From Candidatus Peribacteraceae bacterium (GTDB lineage: Bacteria; Patescibacteriota; Gracilibacteria; Peribacterales; Peribacteraceae), in the NCBI GenBank assembly GCA_018062585.1, contig JAGORY010000001.1, positions 1-63,164 of the forward strand: 63,164 bases of DNA, given 5' to 3'. This document shows, one piece after another, positions 8,185 to 15,891 of the stretch. Each line of letters begins with the position of its first letter. The stretch's first letter is position 1. Both the position numbers and the translations under genes were made by a program. The notes below the pieces were generated by a model. The model saw only the letters and a list, made by a program, of their open reading frames with translations. It was not told where the DNA came from and did not search any database.

Positions 8185-10911
8185 ATGCGGTCTCAAAATG
8201 ATTATCGGCGTGGGGCTGGATCATCTGATGAGGAAGAAGAACAACAGTCTTCGTCAGAAATTGAGGTTGCGGATCAGGTGGGGCATTCTTTGATCCAGAA
8301 ATTTGCTGGTGCACTTGGTGTAAGAACAACCGATGGGACTCTGATAGATCAAGATCGTCGACGAGAAGTTGAACATCACAGGGAACCGGGCACCTATACG
8401 AGCTATATTGATGAGCTACGAAAAATCGAAGCACACACTGCTGTACCAGAGGTCGAGTTGTCTACGAAACGGGGTCTTATGATCGGAAAAGCGCATGGCG
8501 TTTTGATCGATCCTCAGAGCGACAAACTAGAAATGGTTCGAAAGCAAATGGGGCTCGATGAGCAACGAGAGGAATTATTATCTTTTTTGGAGAGCATGCT
8601 TGATCCTAAAGATGGATTTCTTTCTTTCAAGAGAGATACAGCATTACTGGGTACAGCCGTATCGTCCATGGGTGATGTGAAGCAAAAATTCCCAGAATTG
8701 ACAGTAGCCGAACTCAGTTGCTTGCCCTTGCTTACGCAAACGCCGAAGCATTATTTGCTCTATGGAGCCGAGGAAGATACTCGCAAAAGACTCAAGACTT
8801 TTTTTGAGGCAGGACGAATGGAAAATGACGATATCAATCCGTTTAAAGATCGCTATCTGGACGATCCGCGGAAACGAATTCCCCAAGTACTTGCACTCGG
8901 AGTCCATGGAATTTCCTATACGAGAGACACTCATCATTTTGTAGGCAAACACGATTTAGATTCTATGTCTGCCCCCGCAGGGTTATCGAACTTTTATTAT
9001 GACGTTGAGACGGTTCCCTACGAAAGACTCGCTCAAGAATCCATCGCACAGCTCATACCTCTCACGATTTCCAGCGGGAGGCTCTACGAACGTGTGTTTC
9101 TAGAAAGTACGGAATCATTATCCGTTGGAATGGGGAAAGTTTCAGCGTACGTTGGGAAGAAATTGGGGATATGGGATGAAAGCAGAAGCGTGGAAGACAA
9201 CGTATCTGACATACGAGGAGAACAGAGAAAAGTATTCAATGCAGAGCGTCGACGCACTCTACAACTCATTATGCGTCACCAGCTCTACGATCCTGTACGT
9301 ACAGTGTCTGTACAAGGCAAAGAAACTGTAAAGCTTATTGGCATCCTCGATGACATACCAGAGTGCCTCCTCAATGAATCAGGTTTTCAAGGATTCATTG
9401 TCCCTAGCGGTACGACCCTACAATTTTACGATCATGAAGGAACCCTCCTGAGCAGTACGAATTACAGTAGGCATTATTCCCGTCTCGCACTTCAGGGCAT
9501 GTACGAAGAATCCACTGACGACAAAAAAGAAAATCGCACGATGTTGGAACTGGCGCAGAGACTTATGAAGAAAGTGAATGAGCATGTATTACAGATGTTT
9601 CAATCTGATCCAAGCGCCGAATTGAGCACCATTGAAGAAATGATGGTGGACAGCTGGCTGCAGTTTTCCGTGATACTTGCGGCACTGCCAGAGCTTGACA
9701 TTAAGGATACATCTACAATGTCCGACGATCACCATCGTGTCGGACGTTATCATTTTGCTCAAACGACGATGAAGGTCGGCGCAAAAGAGTCTGCGCAATA
9801 TTACCAAACCTTGAAACTTTTAGGAAAGGAGTTGCTCACAGGTATACAGTTGCTGCAGAAACAACAGGCTTATAGCAATTCCCTTCGGAATATGACGAGG
9901 GGGCAGGTCACTGTCGGTGAGTATGAGATTGCAAAAAAGAAAGTTTCAATTTATGAGATTGAAGAGATTCAGTTTACAAATCTTACAGAAATATCTCAAG
10001 CAGAGCGAAGTATGACAATCCTGCATGAAGGTGGCGAGTCGGTCTGGGCACAACTGGACGCGGAAATACAAAATCGATGGCAAGCGATCAGTTGGCAGGA
10101 ACATAAACCAAAAGCGAAGAATAGACGGAGTAAACAACGTCATTTTCTTACATCGTATAGCCAACATGATGCCAAGGAAGATTTCTGTGAACATTTTGCT
10201 TGTTACATTCTGCATGGGCCGGAATTCCGTCACCAAGCAAAAGGAGAAGATTCTCGATCGATCCTCGCAAAAAAATATAGGTTTATCAGTGAAGTTATTT
10301 CGCTCTATACAGGACAAGAAAAAAGATATGGGAACGTCATTCCATGGTCCATCGAAGAGATCAATGGAGCAGTTCATCAGCAAGTACAGAGAATGTCTAT
10401 CGAGGAGGCACTTCGTAGTGAGCAGGAGGACCTGGAAATCAGCCAACTTGATAGCCAGGATGAACTAGACGAGATGGTGCAGAGCTTCGAGGACGTTGAT
10501 TTGGATAATGAAAATGAGGTGCGAGAAGAAGAAAATGAAGACACCTCACACGAAGAAGACGAAGCAACATCAGGGCAAAGAATCCCCGATGCTATCTCAG
10601 GGCCTCCGGCCAAAGACAATGAAGAATTGGCCGACCGTAAAAAAATTGGGCAGATGTTACATCGTGTAGAGCAATTGCTCATTGAAGCTCTTGGTGAGCG
10701 CAGATTGAGGCGAGATGAGCAGAGAGAATTTGATGTTCTGGTAGAAGACATCCATGGAATTATGTCAGATGCCAAAGGTACATTTGATGAGAAGGCTCAA
10801 GCAGACATTAAGGATGAACTCAAAAATCATCCAATTTTCTGCAAAAAAGTACAGAGAGTTCTTCACGCTTTAGAAGAAAACAATCCGTGGAATACGGAGA
10901 GCAGCGCATGA
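8185..10911 (+). CDS. Large orphan protein with degenerate zincin-like motifs
   Basis: I do not recognise this 908-residue protein. It has no signal peptide or membrane helix. The N-terminus is acidic (SDEEEEQQ). A second very acidic stretch lies at about residues 745-800, and the C-terminus is helical and charged. One region recalls a gluzincin metallopeptidase: H614-E615-G-G-E618 occupies the place of an HExxH motif, and about 50 residues later comes E665-D-F-x-E669-x-F-A-x-Y, similar to the third-ligand helix of such enzymes. The second zinc His would be Glu, so activity is doubtful. The gene is clearly more AT-rich than its neighbours and stands alone with its own promoter, which suggests transfer or fast evolution. 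Confidence 0.85.
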   Translation: MRSQNDYRRGAGSSDEEEEQQSSSEIEVADQVGHSLIQKFAGALGVRTTDGTLIDQDRRREVEHHREPGTYTSYIDELRKIEAHTAVPEVELSTKRGLMIGKAHGVLIDPQSDKLEMVRKQMGLDEQREELLSFLESMLDPKDGFLSFKRDTALLGTAVSSMGDVKQKFPELTVAELSCLPLLTQTPKHYLLYGAEEDTRKRLKTFFEAGRMENDDINPFKDRYLDDPRKRIPQVLALGVHGISYTRDTHHFVGKHDLDSMSAPAGLSNFYYDVETVPYERLAQESIAQLIPLTISSGRLYERVFLESTESLSVGMGKVSAYVGKKLGIWDESRSVEDNVSDIRGEQRKVFNAERRRTLQLIMRHQLYDPVRTVSVQGKETVKLIGILDDIPECLLNESGFQGFIVPSGTTLQFYDHEGTLLSSTNYSRHYSRLALQGMYEESTDDKKENRTMLELAQRLMKKVNEHVLQMFQSDPSAELSTIEEMMVDSWLQFSVILAALPELDIKDTSTMSDDHHRVGRYHFAQTTMKVGAKESAQYYQTLKLLGKELLTGIQLLQKQQAYSNSLRNMTRGQVTVGEYEIAKKKVSIYEIEEIQFTNLTEISQAERSMTILHEGGESVWAQLDAEIQNRWQAISWQEHKPKAKNRRSKQRHFLTSYSQHDAKEDFCEHFACYILHGPEFRHQAKGEDSRSILAKKYRFISEVISLYTGQEKRYGNVIPWSIEEINGAVHQQVQRMSIEEALRSEQEDLEISQLDSQDELDEMVQSFEDVDLDNENEVREEENEDTSHEEDEATSGQRIPDAISGPPAKDNEELADRKKIGQMLHRVEQLLIEALGERRLRRDEQREFDVLVEDIHGIMSDAKGTFDEKAQADIKDELKNHPIFCKKVQRVLHALEENNPWNTESSA

Positions 10912-10985
10912 AAAAGGAATGAGAACATCCACAATCCACCTCACCCGTTGCATCTCGAGCTTCCCGACGCTACCCTGTCGCAGAC

Positions 10986-13900
10986 ATGACGAAGGACATG
11001 ACCAGCGGCACTCCCGTGCCCCATCAGGGCGGGGAGGCCAGTTTCCCAAATTTGGACTGGCTCAAGGACGTGAAAACAATCCTCCTCCTTGGCTCAGGCG
11101 CGCTGAAAATCGGCGAAGCTGGTGAGTTTGATTACTCCGGTTCACAGGCCATCAAGGCATTCAAGGAAGAAGGCAAGCGCGTCGTGCTCATCAATCCGAA
11201 CATCGCGACCAACCAAACGAGCTGGGGACTTGCCGACCGGGTGTACTTCCTGCCGGTGAAGCCGGAGTTCGTGGAGAAAGTCATTGAGGCCGAAAAGCCT
11301 GAAGCGATCGCCTTGAGTTTCGGCGGACAAACGGCCTTGAACTGCGGCGTTGCGCTCGAAGATTCGGGTGTGCTGAAAAAATACGGTGTCCGCGTACTCG
11401 GCACCTCGGTCGACGCCATCAAGAAAACGGAGGACAGAGCACTCTTCAATGCCGAGCTCAATAGTATCGGTGTCTCAGTCCCCCGCTCCGTCGCCTGCGA
11501 ATCGCTCGAAACAGCCAAACAAGCGGTCACGACGATCGGCCTGCCGGTCATGATCCGCGCCGCATTTGCGCTCGGAGGCAAAGGCAGCGGCCGCGCGTCG
11601 ACGATGGAAAAAGCTGAAGAAATCCTGAAGGTCGCGTTTGTCGAATCACACCAAGTACTCGTAGAAGAGGACCTCACGGGCTGGAAAGAAATCGAGTACG
11701 AGGTGGTGCGCGACGCGTTCGATAACTGCATCACGGTCTGCAATATGGAGAATATTGATCCACTCGGCATCCACACCGGCGAATCCATCGTCGTCGCTCC
11801 GAGTCAGACGCTCGATAATGAGGATTATCAGATGCTTCGGACCATCGCGCTCAAAGTCATCCGGCACCTTGGGATCATCGGCGAATGCAATATCCAGTAC
11901 GCACTGCACCCGAAGAGTCGCACGTACCGCGTCATCGAAGTTAACGCTCGTCTCAGCCGCAGCTCGGCACTTGCCTCGAAGGCGACAGGTTACCCACTCG
12001 CGTTCGTCGCCGCCAAGCTCGCACTCGGCTACGCGCTACCGGAGATTAAGAATTCGATCACGCAAGTAACATGCGCCGACTTCGAACCGTCGCTGGACTA
12101 CGTCGCCGTGAAAGTGCCGCGGTGGGATCTTGCAAAATTTAACTTCGTCAGCACCGAAATCTCGACTGAAATGAAGTCAGTCGGCGAAGTCATGGCGCTC
12201 GGCCGCACGATGGAAGAAGCGCTTCAGAAAGCCATGCGCATGCTCAATAACGGATCACAAGGACTCTTTCCGGTGCCGTTTAAGTTCGTGAAGAAGAATC
12301 TCAAGAATGACATCAAGACTCCGTGTCCGCGTCGCATCTACGCCGTCGCCGAAGGACTGTGCGGTGACTTCAGCGTTGAGGAGATCAATATCATGACCGG
12401 CATCGACAAATGGTTTCTGGAGCGCATCAAGCGTTGCGCCGATCTGAAGCACGAACTTTTTCAAACTAAATCGACGGCACTGACGCCGGAGCTCCTGAGA
12501 CATTGCAAAGAGCGCGGATTTTCTGACAAAGGCATCGCGATGATCCGCGACGAAAAGCAGGAAGAAGTGACGAGCGCGAGACTGACGTTCGGTATCACGC
12601 CATTCGTGAAACAGATCGATACACTCGCCGGCGAATTCCCAGCAAAGACGAACTATATGTTCTTTACGTACAACGGGGCGGAGGCGGATGTGGTTTTTGA
12701 TATACATGATGAAGAAGGTAGCGGGGAGAAGGTAGCGGATAGAGACATTGTAACTACCCGCGACCCGCTACCCGCTACCCGCCAGCGCGTCATCGTCATC
12801 GGCGGCGGCCCGTACTCCATCGGTTCCTCGGTGGAATTCGACTGGTGCTGTGTGCAGGCGGTCAGGGAACTCATGAAACAGGGATACGAGGTCACGATGA
12901 TCAACAGTAATCCGGAAACTGTGTCCACGGACTACGACGAATGTGACCAGCTATTCTTCGACGAACTCACACTCGAACGTATGATGGACGTCATCAGACT
13001 TTTAAAACCGGTCGGTGTCGTCGTCTCGATGGGCGGACAGATCCCGAACTCGCTGGCGCTCAAGCTCGCCAAGGAAGGAGTTCCGATTCTCGGTACCGAT
13101 CCCGCCAACATCGATAAAGCCGAGGACCGCCACAAATTCGGCAAGCTGATGGACGAACTAAAAGTTGACCAGCCGGAGTGGAGAGAATTTGCCGATCTCG
13201 CATCTGCCAAGAATTTCGCCAAGACTGCGGGTTATCCAGTCATCGTGCGCCCCAGCTACGTGCTCTCGGGTGCGGCGATGACAGTGGTGATGAACGAGGA
13301 CGACCTCAAAGAATTCATCGAGGAAGCAACAAGCCTCAGTAAAGAAGCGCCGGTCGTCATCTCCAAATTTGAAACGAATGCCAAAGAAATCGACTTCGAT
13401 GGGGTCGCCCAAAACGGCAAGCTTCTTCTATACGCCATCAGCGAACACGTCGAGAACGCGGGTGTGCACTCGGGTGATGCGACGATCGTCCTGCCGCCGC
13501 AGCGCGTGAACATCGAGACGTTCCGGAAGATCAAAGCCATCGCCAAGAAAATTGCGCAAGGCCTACAGATCTCGGGGCCATTCAACATTCAGTTCCTCGC
13601 CAAAAATAACCGTCTCAAAGTGATCGAATGCAATCTCCGTGCCAGCCGCAGCTTCCCGTTTGCGAGCAAGGTAACGGGCGTGAACTTCGCCGAACTCGCA
13701 ACCCAAGCGCTTCTCAAGCGCGCTCCCGAGAACGTGCGGTACCAGACGATGGACTTGGATCACGTCGGTGTAAAAGCGGCGCAGTTCAGCTTCTCACGTC
13801 TCAAAGGTGCGGACCCGAGGCTCGGCGTCGAGATGGCATCCACCGGAGAAGTAGCTTGTTTCGGCCATAGTATGGAACAGGCACTCATGCTGTCCCTCAA

Positions 13901-14342
13901 AGCCATCGGTTTCGTGACGCCACGCAAGAACGTGCTCCTCACAATCGGAAAATTGGAAGACAAGATCGATCTCCTACCCGCGATCGAAGCGCTCAAGAAT
14001 CTTGGCTTCGCGTTCTTCGCAACCGGACGTACGCATGAATTTCTGGCATCGAGAAATATTCCGAGTGCGCTGCTGCATAAAATCTCGGAGCCACGGAGTC
14101 CAAACATCAAAGAGTATCTCGAGAGCAAACGCATCGACCTCGTCATCAATATTCCGCAACACAGTTCGTCCGCCGAAAAGACCGACGGTTACTTCATCCG
14201 CCGAATCGCAACCGACAGAGGCATCCCACTCATCACGAACGTACAGCTTGCAAAGCGCATCGTGGAAGCGCTGGAACTGGAGAAAGAATGCGACGACTCC
14301 CCGCTCATTCCGTGGCCGGATCTCTTGGTGCACAAATCCTGA
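10986..14342 (+). CDS. carB: Carbamoyl-phosphate synthase large subunit
   Basis: CarB (1118 residues) makes carbamoyl phosphate from bicarbonate, ammonia and two ATP, for pyrimidine and arginine synthesis. Two ATP-grasp halves are visible. The first begins LLLGSGALKIGEAGEFDYSG and the second IVIGGGPYSIGSSVEFDW. A C-terminal MGS-like regulatory domain covers about residues 985-1100. The segment DTLAGEFPAKTNYMFFTYNG matches the family. Between the halves, about residues 577-599 are encoded by a heptamer palindrome, a lineage-specific insertion in a linker. The small subunit carA is not in the window. The N-terminal extension of about 25 residues is unusual, so an internal start is possible. Confidence 0.96.
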   Translation: MTKDMTSGTPVPHQGGEASFPNLDWLKDVKTILLLGSGALKIGEAGEFDYSGSQAIKAFKEEGKRVVLINPNIATNQTSWGLADRVYFLPVKPEFVEKVIEAEKPEAIALSFGGQTALNCGVALEDSGVLKKYGVRVLGTSVDAIKKTEDRALFNAELNSIGVSVPRSVACESLETAKQAVTTIGLPVMIRAAFALGGKGSGRASTMEKAEEILKVAFVESHQVLVEEDLTGWKEIEYEVVRDAFDNCITVCNMENIDPLGIHTGESIVVAPSQTLDNEDYQMLRTIALKVIRHLGIIGECNIQYALHPKSRTYRVIEVNARLSRSSALASKATGYPLAFVAAKLALGYALPEIKNSITQVTCADFEPSLDYVAVKVPRWDLAKFNFVSTEISTEMKSVGEVMALGRTMEEALQKAMRMLNNGSQGLFPVPFKFVKKNLKNDIKTPCPRRIYAVAEGLCGDFSVEEINIMTGIDKWFLERIKRCADLKHELFQTKSTALTPELLRHCKERGFSDKGIAMIRDEKQEEVTSARLTFGITPFVKQIDTLAGEFPAKTNYMFFTYNGAEADVVFDIHDEEGSGEKVADRDIVTTRDPLPATRQRVIVIGGGPYSIGSSVEFDWCCVQAVRELMKQGYEVTMINSNPETVSTDYDECDQLFFDELTLERMMDVIRLLKPVGVVVSMGGQIPNSLALKLAKEGVPILGTDPANIDKAEDRHKFGKLMDELKVDQPEWREFADLASAKNFAKTAGYPVIVRPSYVLSGAAMTVVMNEDDLKEFIEEATSLSKEAPVVISKFETNAKEIDFDGVAQNGKLLLYAISEHVENAGVHSGDATIVLPPQRVNIETFRKIKAIAKKIAQGLQISGPFNIQFLAKNNRLKVIECNLRASRSFPFASKVTGVNFAELATQALLKRAPENVRYQTMDLDHVGVKAAQFSFSRLKGADPRLGVEMASTGEVACFGHSMEQALMLSLKAIGFVTPRKNVLLTIGKLEDKIDLLPAIEALKNLGFAFFATGRTHEFLASRNIPSALLHKISEPRSPNIKEYLESKRIDLVINIPQHSSSAEKTDGYFIRRIATDRGIPLITNVQLAKRIVEALELEKECDDSPLIPWPDLLVHKS
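12714..12782. repeat. Heptamer palindrome inside the carB coding region
   Basis: GAAGGTA, GCGGGGA, GAAGGTA, GCGGATA on the left are matched by complementary ACCCGCT units on the right. The same repeat is intergenic at 2720 and 15825. Here it is read in frame and encodes about 23 extra residues at the junction of the two CarB halves. Confidence 0.9.
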
Positions 14343-14350
14343 CTATACCC

Positions 14351-14387
14351 TCACCGTAGACTGGGACGCCGCGTCCCAGCTGCGGGA
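14351..14387 (+). repeat. REP hairpin, copy 2
   Basis: The 37-bp sequence is identical to 15201-15237. It contains GTAG, then the perfect 19-nt hairpin CTGGGACGC-C-GCGTCCCAG, then CTGCGGGA. It starts eight bases after the carB stop codon. The two identical copies lie exactly 850 bp apart, in the same orientation, and enclose rpsU and the RAYT gene. Confidence 0.9.
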
Positions 14388-14444
14388 AGAAGTGAAAGCC
14401 GAAGTCGAGAGTAAGGCGAGGAGCGGAAACAGACCGAAACGAAC

Positions 14445-14473
14445 TTGCGAAGGCCCGCTATATCCCTTACCAT
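14445..14473 (+). promoter_or_regulatory. rpsU promoter
   Basis: TTGCGA (14445-14450), a 17-bp spacer and TACCAT (14468-14473). The ATG of rpsU is 11 bases after the -10 box, so the leader is very short. Confidence 0.5.
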
Positions 14474-14484
14474 GCCTCAGCTTT

Positions 14485-14700
14485 ATGGCTGTCCACGCAA
14501 TCAAAAGAGGCGATGAATCCAATGAGAGGCTCCAGAGCCGCTTTAAAAAGCAGTTTCAGGAGTCCCGAGTTCTGAAGGTGCGTCGTGATCGCAAGACACA
14601 CAAGCGCCGCGTCACCCGCCGTCTCCAGCGCATCCGTGCCCTCAAGCGCGAAGGTTTCCGCGCAGCCAACGTGAAGAACCAGTTCTACTCCAACATGTAA
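14485..14700 (+). CDS. rpsU: Small ribosomal subunit protein bS21
   Basis: This 71-residue, strongly basic protein fits bS21, which lies near the anti-Shine-Dalgarno region of the 30S subunit. The N-terminal pattern (VHAIKRGDESNERLQSRFKK) matches the family's start (V.vr..E....lrrFkk), and the rest is a basic helix rich in Arg and Lys ending NQFYSNM. It lies alone between two REP copies and just ahead of a RAYT transposase. A short hairpin-T terminator follows. Because S21 is small and divergent, the call is good but not certain. Confidence 0.75.
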   Translation: MAVHAIKRGDESNERLQSRFKKQFQESRVLKVRRDRKTHKRRVTRRLQRIRALKREGFRAANVKNQFYSNM

Positions 14701-14709
14701 GACAGAGTG

Positions 14710-14727
14710 AGACCGAGGGTCTTTTTT
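14710..14727 (+). terminator. Weak terminator after rpsU
   Basis: AGACC-GAG-GGTCT stem followed by TTTTT. The stem has only five base pairs. Confidence 0.5.
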
Positions 14728-14752
14728 GTCGTGTTCCTGTTACGATCTTCCT

Positions 14753-15184
14753 ATGATCCAGCGCGAAAGAGCCCGAAGCGGCGGCGTCATGTTCGTCACC
14801 ATGAACACATGGCACAGGAGACAGGTGTTCATTCATCCGAATTTCGCGACGAAGGCGATCGACTATGTGTATGCGCTCCAGAAGAAGCACGGTTTTCTGA
14901 TCCACGGTTTCGTCGTGATGCCCGATCACATCCATCTGCTTCTCACGATCAAAGCACCCTATACGATCGACGCTTTCACGCATGATTATCGCACAGGCTT
15001 AAGCTTCGAACTCGGCACCGGCGCGTTCTTCGAGGAGTACGTCGATCTCCGGATGCCGGAGAAACCGACGATGAAACTTGAGTACATGCACGACAAACCG
15101 TTCAAAGCGGCGCTCTGCGATAATCCCAAGAACTATCCGTGGTCGTCCGCTACAGGAAAGTGGAAGGTGACACCGATCGAATAA
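14753..15184 (+). CDS. REP-associated tyrosine transposase (RAYT, Y1/HUH family)
   Basis: This 143-residue protein belongs to the TnpA_REP/IS200-like HUH nucleases, which cut and join single-stranded REP hairpins. The HUH motif is HGFVVMPDHIHLLLT, with His59 and His61. The catalytic Tyr is probably Tyr111 in LEYMHDKP, ahead of the conserved NPKNYPWSSA segment. The protein is short for a RAYT and looks compact in the region between the two motifs. The ATG at 14753 follows an extended -10 box (TGTTACGAT) by six bases. Identical REP hairpins lie on either side (14351 and 15201), the classic REPtron arrangement. Confidence 0.85.
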   Translation: MIQRERARSGGVMFVTMNTWHRRQVFIHPNFATKAIDYVYALQKKHGFLIHGFVVMPDHIHLLLTIKAPYTIDAFTHDYRTGLSFELGTGAFFEEYVDLRMPEKPTMKLEYMHDKPFKAALCDNPKNYPWSSATGKWKVTPIE

Positions 15185-15200
15185 AAAGCTGCGAACACCA

Positions 15201-15237
15201 TCACCGTAGACTGGGACGCCGCGTCCCAGCTGCGGGA
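15201..15237 (+). repeat. REP hairpin, copy 3
   Basis: Identical over 37 bp to 14351-14387 and in the same orientation. It starts 16 bp after the RAYT stop and ends at the stop codon of maf. Confidence 0.9.
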
Positions 15238-15238
15238 G

Positions 15239-15820
15239 TTATGAATATACTGAGAATCCCGCCTTTTTGAGCAACTCTCCCAGAATGTACACCGGAAGTC
15301 CGACGATGCCGGGGTAATCCCCTTCGATATGGGAGATCATGAGCTGACCCGGTCCGTCGATTTGGAACGCACCCGAACGTCCGCGCCACAGGTCGGTACT
15401 GATCCACCAGTCGAGGTCTTTCGGTGACAGTTTCTTAAATCTCACCGACGACGTCGACATTCCTTCGTGAACACCGCCTTTGGCATCCACGATGCAGAGC
15501 GCGGAGTGAACCTGAGATATCGCGCCGCTTTGTGCTTCCAACATGCGCCTTGCGTCATCTGAGTCCTTCGGCTTCTCGAGGAGTTCACCCGCGTACGACA
15601 CCACAAGCGTATCGCAGCCGATGACGATGGCACCGTTATTCTTGGAAGCGATGTCCTCAGCCTTCAGTCGTGCAAGAATCATCGCGCGTTCAACCGGACT
15701 CTTTTCAGGATGACCGTCTTCATCGACAGAGCTTGGGATGACTTCGAACGTGACGCCCAAATCTTCAAGCAGAGTTTTTCGCTGTGGACTGGCCGAGGCG
15801 AGGATGAGACGGGGATGCAT
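15239..15820 (-). CDS. maf: Maf family nucleotide pyrophosphatase
   Basis: Maf proteins (193 residues here) hydrolyse non-canonical or modified nucleoside triphosphates and are linked to septum control. Family marks are LILASASPQRKTLLEDLG at the N-terminus, GCDTLVV with EKPKDSDDARRML, and GDYPGIVGLPVYILGELL near the end. The usual K-A-G-A-Y segment is SGAFQI here. The gene is squeezed between a REP copy at its 3' end and a heptamer palindrome at its 5' end, and no Shine-Dalgarno sequence is visible. Confidence 0.93.
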   Translation of the reverse strand: MHPRLILASASPQRKTLLEDLGVTFEVIPSSVDEDGHPEKSPVERAMILARLKAEDIASKNNGAIVIGCDTLVVSYAGELLEKPKDSDDARRMLEAQSGAISQVHSALCIVDAKGGVHEGMSTSSVRFKKLSPKDLDWWISTDLWRGRSGAFQIDGPGQLMISHIEGDYPGIVGLPVYILGELLKKAGFSVYS

Positions 15821-15824
15821 GAAA

Positions 15825-15890
15825 GCGGGTAGAAGATAGAAGGTAGCGGGTAGAAGATCTATATACTATCCGCTACCCGCTACTCGCTTG
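15825..15890. repeat. Heptamer palindrome between maf and ctpA
   Basis: Units GCGGGTA, GAAGATA, GAAGGTA, GCGGGTA on the left and TATCCGC, TACCCGC, TACTCGC on the right. Period 7 runs through the whole element and the arms can pair. Confidence 0.85.
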
Positions 15891-15891
15891 A

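Noticed and set aside
14002..14484. Plus-strand frame running from inside carB into rpsU
   Set aside because: Only the last 71 residues look like a ribosomal protein; the upstream part overlaps the conserved carB C-terminus.
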